NCBI GenBank assembly: GCA_051294375.1
Contig: CM119269.1
Span: forward strand, 2,021,601-2,085,600
Source: Paraspadella gotoi
Taxonomy: Eukaryota > Chaetognatha
DNA: 64,000 nucleotides
Direction of reading: 5' to 3'
Numbering within the stretch: the stretch's first letter is position 1; each line of letters begins with the position of its first letter. Below are positions 1 to 11,733 of this stretch, in pieces. Position numbers and translations under genes: made by a program. The notes under the pieces were generated by a model that ran no database searches, was not told the DNA's origin, and was given only the letters and a program-made list of their open reading frames with translations.

Positions 1-286
1 AAAAAGGTTAATTTTGATCACGTTGACGTTTTTATTGATGCAGTAATCCCGGAGGAAATGGCTCCTTGTCTCACCTCAGCGTCAACACTATGAATCCAAT
101 CATGATATCAGGTACCAACATCACATGTGAACAACATCACATGTGAACAACAGAACATGCAGCATAGATAATATATTTGTCTTGAAGCAACAACGTAAAC
201 AAAAAAGCTTTGATCATTGATAGCGTTTAAAATGCTCCGATTCCATCTTAATTCTTTCTCACAAACCTCTTCTTTGTCACGCGCAG

Positions 287-1050
287 ACCGCGAGATCAAG
301 AGCGAGCCGCTCTCTCCCTCGCGCGACCCAAACGCTTCACCGTTTTTGACCGGAAGATCCTCGCGAGCCCAAGAGTCTCGACCTTCGAACGCGGGGCCAT
401 CGCCACTTGGGGACGCCCACGGGGCTGGTGAGTGCGGTTGGGGGCAGGAGCTCGGAGATGGAGCTGGTAAGAGATGAGATCGAAATGAGATCAAGTTTCT
501 CGATCGACTTCTCACATTGTCGCTTTCATTTTCATTCGGATTTCTTAAAAGTTTTGTGAGATAATTGACCTAAGGTTTTATCGAGTTTTTAAATTTTCAT
601 GATTGAATTAGAATTGTTGCCTTAAAAATAGAGTCGAAACATGTCCGTATACAAATAAATTCGTTGATGAAACAAAAATTTCAAACTTTTTCTAAATCTC
701 TAAACTCAACGAAAAGAAAGGAATAATACAAAAATATCTTAAAAAGTATATAGCAATAAAAGTTGAGCCGTAGCGACTGAAGCTCGTTATATTCTAAAGT
801 ATTCGTTCCAGGCATATCGCCCAGCGGCGCCTCCAGCGTCAGCTCTAACTCTAACTGCGGGGCGTCGCCATTGTCGAACGGACCATCGACAGCGCCGCTG
901 AACGGAGCGGCGACCGGACCAGCGAACGGACCCATGAACGGACAACCGTTGGGGATGGCGATCGAGACTAGAAGCGACCACAACGACGACAACGAATCTG
1001 CGACGTCGACCTGCAAAAAACCGCGACTCATCGACAATTGGGCGAATTGA
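287..1050 (+). CDS. MEF2: MEF2 transcription factor, last two coding exons (5' part outside window)
   Basis: Two exons are seen: 287-427 (after a cgcgcag acceptor, ending at a gtgagt donor) and 812-1050 (after ccag, ending at TGA). The phases fit: the first ends with one base of a codon and the second supplies two. The first exon encodes IKSEPLSPSRD, the MEF2 transactivation-region signature (IKSEPxSPPRD in vertebrate MEF2 proteins). The second ends CKKPRLIDNWAN, matching the family's basic C-terminal nuclear localisation tail (VKRxRLSEGWAT in MEF2C). Between them is a Ser/Asn/Gly/Pro-rich stretch. MEF2 proteins are MADS-box DNA-binding regulators of muscle and neuronal genes. The MADS/MEF2 domain must lie left of the window. 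AATAAA-like strings occur near 1446 and 1472 and could serve polyadenylation. Confidence 0.85.
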
Positions 1051-2621
1051 AGAAAAAAGAAGAAAAGAAAGAAAGAGCGCTGATGGTTTATAACGATATT
1101 TGAACGATTTAAACCGCATCGAGAGCGTACGCTATGAAAAAAAAGTCAATTTAATTGCCAAATTATTTCGCTGGTGCTATCATACTAATGATGGAGAGAT
1201 ATGTAGAAGTAAACATCAGTCACAATTTTTACAATTAAAAATTTGCAAATTTTGAAACATTTCTAAATTTCATTTTTTGATCAACTTGCTAAGAATTTCC
1301 AAGTAAGCATCGCATCTCTGTTTAATATCGAATCCTGTACATTCCTGTCCATAAATTATATGATATCATTGCTCTACGGTTGGGCAGTGGGTACATAGGA
1401 GAAAATTCATCATTGTTTGTCACAACGCGTTAACGGGCTCATTTGAATAAAAGCTATTAAAAAGTGTAATTAAATAAATACTTTGATTTTTTTTTAGTTT
1501 CTACCCTTTTATTAAAGAATTAAAAAAAGAATTTGATCAAAAGGTTGTACCAATTACCATAATAATCAAAACTACTTTCAGTTCGTTGACGTCATATAAT
1601 TGAAATAAGGCCTTGTAAGCCTTTGACTTTTTTTAACTGGTAAGCGAGTGATAGCTTCTATGAAATATTTAAAAGTAATAACTATAAAATTAAATCCCAT
1701 TTCCGTTACAATAATTTATTAATATGGAGTTATTAATAAAATAGCTCTAAGAAGGTACAATTAGACGATTCCATTTATCAAATAGTTGCAACAACGTGAT
1801 AAAACATCTCATGTAAAAATCCATTATAGTTCCTCCTCCGGTTTTATGTCATTAATTAGCTTGCCGAGTTCGAATTGTTATATTCAATAATTGTCCTAGT
1901 CGGAAATCATTTATATATCATTCCTAACGGTTAATCGTTCCAAAGACACTCCTCTTTGTGTTAAAAGTCAATTATTACATGGATACTTCGATTTTTTTTG
2001 GCAGTTTATCTTTACATCCACGTTGTAAAATAGTTTATCCCATTCCATATTACTACCGCTTTTGTAATCTCAATCGTAAAACTACAGCGGAGAACGACTC
2101 GTTCCATTGCTCATTCCTCTGATGTCATTATTGCTACCTTCCTCCGAAATAAAAATAAAAATATGTTGATCACGTTTAGAAACCTTTTTTTGCTTCCTAG
2201 CATTTTAATCTTAGGCTAACTTAGGGTCAACTTAGAAGCAAGATCTAAATGATTAAATTTTCAACAGTATTTTTCTAGTATCACGTAACACTGTAACAAA
2301 ACAAAAGAAACAAATGTTTTTATCGCTGCTACTTGACTCACGTATATGAGACAAACCGAACATAGTTATATTTAGAAGATGATGTTGACGATTAACAATC
2401 GGTCAAAGTTGAGCTGAAGTTTGTCCTGAAAAAAAAAAAAAAAACAAAACAAAAAAACTGAGTACAACGAATTCGCTAGGTCCTAGCCACCAGTTCATTC
2501 GATCGATAGAATAAAATAAGCATCTGGGTCAGGTTTATACAGAGAACTAAATTTGTTGACCACCTCAAACGAAGCTGAGGATTGAATGAACTTTGGGCAT
2601 ACAAACTTGGTTAACTTTCAG
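1051..2621. other. MEF2 3' UTR and AT-rich intergenic DNA
   Basis: The stretch after the MEF2 stop is AT-rich, with stop codons in all frames. Nothing gene-like was seen until the exon-like segment at 2622. Confidence 0.5.
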
Positions 2622-2819
2622 TATCCCTGTCAATCCAAATCTCGAAAAGCCGCACAAAAACGCAACTGCCAACAAAGTAAGTACAGCGCGAATATTATTT
2701 TCCTAATTTTTTTTTTTAATTCCTCGCTTTGAGAGACTCATTCTTAACAACACGGATCCTACGGAACAAAATCTCACATTCATTTATTGCTCGATATTTA
2801 TTCGACTTCATTTTTTAAG

Positions 2820-3238
2820 ATGAATTCTTCCTCCGCCTACGACCGCTATAGCCTTTCTAACGAAGGTCCAAAGCCAATTGGTCCCGCCGAGACGGAACAT
2901 CTTGGGAGAGTGGAGACGAACAATTTTACGTGGGCCAAAGAGTTGACATCTTCGACGCCTCTTCCGAGTCCGACCGAGACGCACCCTACCGCCGATCCCT
3001 CGTCCGCCCTTACCGGCGTCGTTTTCGGCCTCATCGTATTTTTTTTGGTCTTCTCGATCATACGTTTAAGTAAAATAACAAAATTTCACATATTTTTTTA
3101 TATTATGAATACTAACTGGTATTTCTTTTTTCATAAGTCCAAACCGCCATAATAAGCCGTGACATTCGCCGCCAGATCGAGGCGGCGATGGAGATGGACG
3201 TTCGTCCTCGGCGTCGAAACAGGAGTGACAGTAATTAA
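2820..3238 (+). CDS. Small single-pass membrane protein, unrecognised
   Basis: Two exons, 2820-3069 and 3138-3238, join in phase (a codon is split as one plus two bases) and give 116 residues. The N-terminal ~60 residues are polar and Ser/Thr/Pro-rich. One hydrophobic segment follows at about residues 62-83 (GVVFGLIVFFLVFSIIRLIQ), then a short basic tail containing RPRRRNRSDSN. This looks like a one-pass protein with an extracellular or luminal N terminus and a cytosolic basic C terminus. An upstream segment, 2622-2676, sits between a cag acceptor and a perfect gtaagt donor. It reads open in frame with the ATG at 2820, so the true protein may start further upstream. I do not recognise the family. 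Confidence 0.55.
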
Positions 3239-4417
3239 AACGTCGACATACTTCGAATCCAATTTCAACTGTGTATATACTGTATAAAATTAGAATTTTA
3301 TAATTTCGGTAGAATATTTTTTTTAATACTGTTTTTCGCCAGCTATCTTGATGGTTTCTTGAACTCTACCTGATTTGCAAATAAAAAAAATGTATTGTAA
3401 CAATACAGGCACTACGTTGAGTCTTAACGCCTCGTGGTTTTATTACTAATCGATTGCACGCATGTAATAAAATCAATTATGAATTTCTTTATATTGCTAA
3501 TTCTAAAATATTATAAATAATAAAAAGTTTCGTTTTGAAAAATTTTTTTTTCTTTTTTATATTTCCAATGGAATGCTCATTGACATTGCCAGACCACAAC
3601 ATTTACTTTTAAATGGAGAATAATGGATTTTAAGCAGTCGCATATAATTCATATATTTATAAATATTCAAGCTTATCGATATAAAAATTTTGTTTATTTG
3701 CTCCAATTCTTTGATCAAAAGGGGCGAATTGACTATTCTATAAAAATAAAAAAAGAACATAATATTTTTTTTTTTTTTAATTGAACTAAAACTAAAAAAA
3801 ATAACGAGGTTCCTAAATTTCTAATGAATATCTGAATTGGGTTAATTAGCGCAAAACTTAATTTGTTTGACAGGTATTAGTAATAAGTAACTGGTAATTC
3901 CGGGATAAAGGAACAGATTGGCGCTTTGGAAAAAGATGCAATTTGCAATTTGCCAATATATCATTTTGTTGAATTTAAAAACCCTAAGCAATGCTCGTCG
4001 AAGCGATTAATAGTAACATGACAATGAAATTTAATTTATAAGAAAAAGTAATTTCTTATTTGGTTATTTTATATTAAATTCAGAAAAAAAGAACGAATCT
4101 TTAGCTAAATTAATCACTCATTACCGAAAAAAGTTCGCAGACTTACTTAGGTTTTTAAATGAAACTAATTATTCAATAAATGTTTTCATTGAGATTTTTT
4201 CAAAATTTTTTCAACTAGTTTTTTTAAAAGTCATTCGAATCGACGCGGTCATTCACAACATACACAGTACGTTAATATGTAAATTTAGATATATTGTAAT
4301 AATCGTAATAATACGTTTTTTAATAAAAACAAATCGTTGCTGCCATCTTTTGTAAATTTAGTTTAAAATTTCTAGTTTAATAGTTATCAATAAGACAAAA
4401 AGACAACGGCACCTCGA
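3239..4417. other. AT-rich intergenic DNA
   Basis: There are long A and T runs, no open frame with coding character and no repeat that I recognise. Confidence 0.5.
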
Positions 4418-4762
4418 TCAGCAATGCGGCCAAAGAGAGCTGGCCGACACGCGCAGGCTGTTGTGGCAACCCTGGCGGTAATCGGCGAGCTTTTCCAGGG
4501 CGTCCCGCTCCTGGCACTCCTTCTCGATGCTCATGAGATCATTGTAGGCCCACTGGTAGTAGGCTTCGCGATTCGACGCGGTGTTCAGATCGAAGGGAAC
4601 CGATGCTGCCGCGATGAAGGAAGGGCCTTCTCCGTCAGCTTCGTATTCGCTGGAGCCGCGTTCGTCGGCGGCATCGCCGGCGGTGCTGGATTCCTCGCAG
4701 CCGCAGCAGCGCAGGAGACGGGATATGGGAAGGAGGAACCATTCAATCATCGACGCCGCCAT
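4418..4762 (-). CDS. Small unrecognised protein with Cys-rich N terminus
   Basis: A single open frame of 114 residues begins at an ATG in good context (CAAGATGGCGGCG on the minus strand) and ends at 4418. The frame stays open further upstream, but that part is AT-rich and unlike coding sequence. Residues ~5-17 are hydrophobic (IEWFLLPISRLL) and are followed directly by CCGC, a plausible membrane anchor with palmitoylation sites. A Ser/Glu/Ala-rich linker then leads to a more ordered C-terminal half (YYQWAYNDLMSIEKECQERD). The block is GC-rich against an AT-rich background, which supports coding. No known family was recognised, and a further spliced exon cannot be excluded. Confidence 0.5.
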   Translation of the reverse strand: MAASMIEWFLLPISRLLRCCGCEESSTAGDAADERGSSEYEADGEGPSFIAAASVPFDLNTASNREAYYQWAYNDLMSIEKECQERDALEKLADYRQGCHNSLRVSASSLWPHC

Positions 4763-5239
4763 CTTGAAATTAAAAAAAAAGGGGGTAGGTGAGGATCGAG
4801 AAATAAAAATGATTGCTTTGAATGAAAGAATTAATGATGCATGAAACCGCGATTTGCTCTCGGACTGTAAGTGTGCCATTCACGTTTTGTTATTTCTCTT
4901 ACTTCCACTGAAGATGACATGTGTAGAAACATGTGTCGAAATATATGGAAAATTATTATTATTTTTTTCTTTTTTGGACGGCACTCCATTATGCGTTTGA
5001 GCGGTTTTATCATTATGAAAATTTGCAAATTACTTGTTTCACTATTTTCTATTTTTCTATTTTAATATTTTAATATTTTTATATAATATATTAACTGTTA
5101 ATTTTAAGCTACATAGTTACATAGTTTCTTTTCGCAACGGAATCATTCTGGTCATCTTCATCAATTGAATAAGATGGGTCACATAACTTTTCAAAGGCCC
5201 CTCCGTATCAGTGACCCTTAATTTTTTTGGGTTTTCTGT

Positions 5240-6860
5240 TGATTTTTAGTCGGATCTGCTTATCAGCAGATCCCGACTCTATAATTCACTTTGTCGGTTC
5301 CTTGTTTTCCCGTTCTGCTCTCTTCTCCGGCCATTCAAAATATTGAGTGTTTAGGGCCAACATTTAATAATTCCTAAAGTTAACAGAAACAAATCGATTT
5401 ATGATCAAACTATGTATTGCAAAAATACAATGAGATGTATCCTTCATTGCACCGTCTGGTTCCGTCTGTCTGTTCTGTCCTGGTCTGATCTGATTCCGTC
5501 TAAGGGGAAATACGCCTGTTTCTACGAATCCCAATCCGATATATTGAGACTAAAAAACTCTAATTACTCTGTGATTGTGATTGGATGGATTGGTATGAAA
5601 TTTTGTGTGTGGGTAGGAAACTGTGTGATTGAGATGGATATAAAGTTTCGAGGAATCGTACGAGTGGAAATTGGTTTAAATGGAAAAAACAAAAAAATAT
5701 ATTTCACTTTTTGAACGCCAATTGCTCATGAGTAGATAAGGGGCAATTGACTTAAAAATTTTGTATGATGGAAGAAAGTGTGTGTGATTGAGCTTGATAT
5801 AAAGTTTCGATGGAATCGTGCGAGTGGAAATGAGTTGAGCAATTATCATGTTATTGATCAATATTATGTGATCAAAATGTATGACCAAATTATGTCAGAG
5901 TTGACCAAATTGTCAGTGACCCAAATTAGTCAGTTGACCAAAATTATGCAAGTTGACCAAAGTTAGCTTATTACCACTTAATTATCAGTAGGCAGATCCG
6001 ACATTGTTTGCTCAAACTTGTTTTCCCTCTTTTTAGTCGGAATCTGCTTATCAGCAGATCCGACCTCTTAATTCACTTTGTCGTCCGCCCCCTCACATTG
6101 TCGGGCAATAACTTATATCATGTCAGAACATCGAATTATGATAAATTATGCATTAGTAAGTTTGCTGATGAAGACTCTAAATACTAAAGAGTCGAAAACA
6201 TGTACATTAATAAAAATAAAAAAATTGTTATTACAAACGAATTTTTCGTTTCATCTTAAGATATATGCAAAAAATGATGTCCGTCCGTCCGTCCGTCCGT
6301 CCGTCCGTCCGTCCACCTTAGCAAAAAACACCAATTACTCCGTGATTGGATGGATGGATTATCTAGAAACATCGAATTATGATAAATTATGCTGCGATAA
6401 TCCTTTCTTTTTCGTTGTTTTAGGTATTAGAGAGAGCAAAGAATTTTTAACAAACGAATTTTATTAAAAATCGTTAAATTCAAAAAATTCTTTGCTCTCT
6501 CTGATAAATTATGGCAAAAAAAATGATCGTCTGTCCTCCGTCCGTCCGTCCGTCCGTCCACCTTAGCAAAAAACACCAATTACTCGTGATTGGATGGATG
6601 GATTTGAATAAAATTTTGTGTGTGGATAGCTAAGTGTGTGATTGAGCTGGATATGAAGTTTCGATGGAATCGTCCGAGTAGAAATGAGTTTAAATAGAAA
6701 AAACAAAAAAAATATATTCACTATTTGAACACCAATTGCTCATGAGTGGATGGGCTGATTGACCTGGAATTTTGTATGTGGGTAGGAAAAGTGTGTGATT
6801 AAATAGGAAAATCAAGTTTCGATGGAATAGTTTGAGTGGAAATGAGTTTAAAAAACCTGT
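5240..6860. repeat. Complex repeat block with hairpins and (TCCG)n
   Basis: A unit around the words gtgtgtgattgagctgga and aagtttcgatggaatcgt recurs near 5615, 5785, 6625 and 6795. Hairpin-forming strings that read ggatctgcttatcagcagatcc or a close variant occur near 5250 and 6040. A further related piece at 5995 recurs at 11905 (gacattgtttgctcaaactt). (TCCG)n runs lie at 6279-6314 and 6535-6560. This looks like overlapping copies of a non-coding element rather than a gene. Confidence 0.55.
6429..6502. repeat. Short fold-back with 20-bp perfect arms
   Basis: The arm at 6429-6448 (agagagagcaaagaattttt) is the exact reverse complement of 6483-6502, around a 34-bp AT-rich loop. Confidence 0.6.
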
Positions 6861-6896
6861 TTCACTGATTGATTATGTTTTTTTTTTTTTCCTTTT

Positions 6897-7073
6897 GTTT
6901 TGAACTAAGTTCGGAGAGTGGTTTCATTGACTTGCTAAATTTTCCGGGCTAACTCTACGCCAAATAAAGCGTAATGCCACAAATTACCAACGCTTATATT
7001 AGGCGTTAGAGTAAGTGACGAGAAAATTTATAGCAAGTCAATGAACCGACATCCTCCGAACTTAGTTCAAAAC
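6897..7073. mobile_element. Fold-back MITE-like element, 177 bp
   Basis: The terminal 20 bp at 6897-6916 (gttttgaactaagttcggag) are the exact reverse complement of 7054-7073. The complementarity continues inward imperfectly through aagtcaatgaa-like words and a central aactctacgcc / ggcgttagagt pair. There is no coding capacity. No clear target-site duplication was seen, so the superfamily is unknown. Confidence 0.6.
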
Positions 7074-7278
7074 ATTAGAAGTTCCATTAAACTAAAAAAC
7101 AGCACAAAAAAAGAAAACGAAAAAACTAAAACTTTCACTGTTCTGACATCCAAACTGACGAATTTTAGATCATGCCGATGAAGATTTTTCCATTCAGTCC
7201 GCACGAACGCGCGCGCGCGACGTGCAGAGTGTTGCAAGAACACTTCACTAATGCAATGAGACCCTACGCTCTGTACAG

Positions 7279-7493
7279 ACATTGGTCATCGGTCGTCAAA
7301 GGAGAAATCGAAGCCTGGCCGACCTCGAGATCCGGATGGAGGAAATGAGATGTCAGCTGGCGTTGAAGTAGAAATCATTGGCATCACACGCCAAGAACGA
7401 TGGAATTGTTTCAGTTTCGTCTCGGAGGGGAGCCGAGAGAAGGCCAAGAGGGCCGTCGACGCGCTCTCTAACTCTCTCCGCCTGATCCATTAG
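7279..7493 (+). CDS. Orphan terminal exon, unrecognised protein
   Basis: A GC-rich island follows a tgtacag acceptor and reads open for 71 codons to TAG. The frame is blocked by a stop just upstream of the acceptor, so it needs splicing. The last ~45 residues have strong coding character (ITRQERWNCFSFVSEG, then a Lys/Arg/Ala helix-like stretch ending NSLRLIH). A second open frame, 7173-7346, overlaps it. No partner exon was identified and no family was recognised. RERWNCFSF is loosely reminiscent of the RRWxCHxF segment in some PTB domains, but that is weak. Confidence 0.3.
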
Positions 7494-8793
7494 ATTGGAG
7501 GTGGAGTGATGAAGAGACGATTGAGTGATTGAAACAATTTATTTTTTTGCTAGCCTATGGACATCTATATTCTAGTAATGAATTTTAAATGCCTTTTAAA
7601 AAAAAATTTTAGCATAACAGTATGCAAATTCAATTATTTATGTATGTAATTATCCTTTATAAAGTCGTCAAATTATAAATAATTTTTTTTTTATTTAAAA
7701 AACTGATTTGGATTCACTGTAAAAAACTAAGAAACTTTTTATACCCAATATGTTATATGATATTTTAATGTTTAGATCACAAAAAATGACTAAAACGTTT
7801 TAACCATATAATAAGTTTCTACTACAAGAGAATAAAAAAAGTTCAGGATATTTGTCACCTTTTTTTCTAATTTTAAACATTGTAATGATGACAGATAATT
7901 TCCATTTACCGACTTTCTTGTTTTAATTATTTTCTTGATTTCAATACTTTATTATGTACGACATCTTTGTTATATATTCTTTTAATTAAACATTTAAATT
8001 AAACTATAATTTTTTTATCTCGACATTTGAGCTTATTTTATAGGAAGGATAGGGTTACCATAAATAACAAATAACTAACTTTTTATTTAGTTTTTTTATA
8101 GGGCTACTATCACTGTTTTCCTCAGTATGTATTTATTTCACATAGGGAAACTCAAATATTATTTTGTACTCAGTTATAATAAGCATACTCTCTTAATCTA
8201 TCAACTATCTAAATCACGTCATATTTGTTCCGCATATACTCCATTTCAAATAAAATAAATTTTTTTCGATTACATATCTGCTCGTCCTCACTTCTCACTC
8301 TCGTCCATGGCGCCGGTCTATGATGCTCAATAGATGAGGACGACAAAGTCTCGGCCGCAAAGGCGAAGCCCAGGACTTGACAAGTAGTAGTTTAAAGTGA
8401 GTAAGTTGTGTTAAGTAGAAGTAAGAGTTGTGTAAAGTTGAAGAGTGAAGAGAGAAGAGTTAAAGTGAAGTTGTGTAAAGTGTAAAGAGTGAAGTAAAGT
8501 GGTGAAGAGTTGAAGTTGAAGAGAAGTTAGAAGTCTTGTTTCTGAAGCCAAAATAGTAACAAAAAGTTGCTTCTCTCACAGGAAAGTCCACCAATCCAGC
8601 AATTACCAAATAGTTTCTAAAAACTAAAGATTCCGAGATTTCTAGAAAACTGAAAGTGCAAGAATGACAGATCTTATCGTTCACATCGATAAATCGTAAT
8701 TAGAATCTATCGAAATCCGATGAACCCAATCAGAATCCGCCACGGAATCTGTACTTAAGGCCTGGCATCACTGTGGTCACTGTCACTGGTCCC

Positions 8794-8925
8794 AATTCTA
8801 TGAGAGGGATTTTTTAAATTCACTTATCTTCATAAGAAAAAAAAAAAGAATAATACAATTTTGGCATTAAATCCTAAATATCTTGAAAACTAAGTAACAT
8901 TTTCCAAAATCCCTCTCATAGAATT
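8794..8925. mobile_element. Fold-back MITE-like element, 132 bp
   Basis: The 20-bp arm at 8794-8813 (aattctatgagagggatttt) is the exact reverse complement of 8906-8925. The interior is AT-rich and non-coding. No target-site duplication is evident. Confidence 0.55.
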
Positions 8926-9483
8926 TCTCCCACCTTTCCATACTTATAAAAATAAATTTTAGTTTATTTTTATTTCAAACGGTTTTAGCTCCAACTCTTT
9001 TTGTTTATTATTTTTTATTTTTTATTTTTTTTCTGTAAATTTTACAGAACTGAAAGTCGAGCAAAGAACTTTAAAATTCGTTTACGCTTTTTCCGAAATC
9101 TATTTTCATTTCTAGTTTAAAATGATGGCTTTACCGATCTTTAAAAGTGGGGGATGAGCGATCGTTGTCTAAAACGTCATTGGGTTTGGTATAGTCAAAT
9201 TTGGTAGGCTGTCGGATAACGATGGAAAGCGATAGAGACATACACTGCATAATGTCGAGTGTCATAGATCCGGACAATCAGCGTTCAAAAGCTGAAGTGC
9301 GCCAGAAGAAAGCGAATCGCAAAGAAATCGCTTCTTCAAAGACGGGAGTCGAACTTTCCTTTAAAAATCAGAGCTCGTTTTGATCCAACAAAGATTACGT
9401 GACTAATGCGTAGTACTAAGCTTTATAACCGGCGCACAGTGAGATCCTGGGGCCTGAATTTTAAAGAAAAATCCCATTTCAGG

Positions 9484-10090
9484 TATAAAAATATTTTTTT
9501 TATTATATATTATTATAAAAATAATTTTTTAAAAATTATTTAAATATTAAAATAATAAAACAAATTTTTTCTATTTTAAATAAATAAAAAAATATTTTAT
9601 AATAAACAATATATATATTATCAAGATTATATATATAATAAATAATAATAATAATGAATAATACAATAAATAATAATGAAAAATAATAATTATAATTAAA
9701 AAATACAATTAAAAATTAATATTGATATTTTATTATTGATTATTATTTTATTATTATTGTTATTATTATTAATTATTTTATTATTTTATTAAAATAAAAA
9801 AATAAATTTTTTTTTGATTATTTATTTAATAATGATTATTATATTTTATTTAAAATTTAAAATTGTATTTTAATCTTATATTTTTAATCATACCATGAAT
9901 AAAAAAAAATTTGCAGTTTTAAAAAATTACTAATTTTATAAAAATATAATTTTTTTATACATATATACTTTTAATATATAGTACTACTTTCTTCAGATTG
10001 AATCAAAAAGATTTATTTTAATACTATAATTATATTGTATAATATTTTTATATATATATAATAATATAAAAACTTTAAAAATTTAATTTT
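9484..10090. repeat. Extreme AT block
   Basis: About 600 bp is almost entirely A and T, made of short AAT/ATA/TTA words and broken (AT)n runs. There is no gene here. Confidence 0.7.
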
Positions 10091-11630
10091 CAGGGCATTT
10101 GGACTCACAAGCAATACACTGTGCGACGGATTTTGTTGTTTTAAACTGAGTTTTATTGGACTTTTTTTTTAAATTTTGTATATTATATTGAGAAACGCTT
10201 TTGAATTAAGCCTGCGCTCTAAAACCTGATTTGAATGTAAAATCAATACAGTGTTCTGGTCATATATGTTCAATAATTGAGAAAAAATGAAGGCTTGACT
10301 ATGCAGTTTCTACTTAAAAAACCAGTTCATTTGATTGCTTTATCAGTAATTAAGATTGGCCAAGAATTTTAATTTAGGCTTTTTTTCATCATGTAGAGAA
10401 GACAATTAAGGTTTCGGAAACTGTACTAATATGTATGATTTGGTCTTTTTTACTCAAGAGCCAGGAGGTTCTTGGATAGGGAAAAAACGGCCTGACCAGT
10501 CAATATTAAATACCATTTTGGGCATGATAAAATGGGAAATTCCGATCGCGGCGTCTACCTCCATTGGCTTCCCAAGACGCCCAAGCTTTTCGAAATCTGC
10601 CCATATTGCATGATTTGTTTGGCCTTGAGCTAATGCAGTTTTGAAAAGAACGTGAAATATAAAGGAATCTTGTAGCGGGGCTTGATTCGTAAACGAATGC
10701 TGCATCTCATTTAAATTTTTATCAAATTTTGTACATTTTTTTTTAAAATTAACAAATGGCTGTGGCGGGGAAAGCAGTCAGTAAACAAGAGGAATGCTGC
10801 AAAGTGTTTATTTATTTTTTCTCAGTCTTGTTTTGAACCAGTTTTTGAACCTGGGGAACGAGAAACTAAATGTCAAAAGCAGAGCATGGAGCTGGTCCGT
10901 CTGTGGAATCTGGCAGTCTATGGCACCATTGAGGGTTGTTATCAAAGTGGACCCAACTTCAGATGCCAGGGGACGAATGTCTTTTAATTTGACAATTTTA
11001 TAATTTTAACATCTCTTTTTTTGTAATAAAATGATAATAGACATCCTTAATCCTTATAAAGCGTTCTGCTCTCTCTCTTACATTAAACGTTTATGTTTCA
11101 TCATTAATTGATTCTATAACATAATTGGAATGACTTGGTTTAGTTGTTAGTATTACACTGAGGTAGGTGCTGTTAATTGAAAAAAAAAATAAAAATTTGC
11201 GTTTACTGATAAAAAAATTGCGCCGATTTTAGTTGCCTCTTGAAGCTGAACCTTAATCAAATTTAGAGTTTTTTTTTGAAACGTGAAGGGAATACACTTT
11301 CTTTGACATAATAATAAATTGTACAAAGCTTTATGGCAATTCTTGTTTGAATGATCCCAGGCCTTAAGTATATATATATAACCAAAAGTCTAAATCAAAA
11401 GATGTCTCTGTAATCGCTGAAAAGTTGGCAATTCTTGCGTCAGTAAAAAAGACAAAAGAGCATCGGGAAAAGGTGAAGAAGCTGGATTTCTTCGTGATAT
11501 AAAGATAGTTATTTCGTAACACCTTTTATATTAAATGTATAATTAAAGTGAGTGAAGAAGCTCGATATAGAGTTTTGACGGAATGCAAGTTAAAAAAATC
11601 TTAAAAGCATAAGGATCGTCCCAATTGCAT

Positions 11631-11637
<7 letters not shown>

Positions 11638-11671
<34 letters not shown>

Positions 11672-11733
11672 AGAGAGAGGAGAGAGAGAGAAAAGGAAAG
11701 AGAGAGAGAAGTGAGAGAGAGAGAGAGAGAGAA
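11638..11733. repeat. (GA)n microsatellite
   Basis: GA dinucleotide tract with a few interruptions. It creates a spurious Ser/Leu-repeat open frame on the minus strand. Confidence 0.9.
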
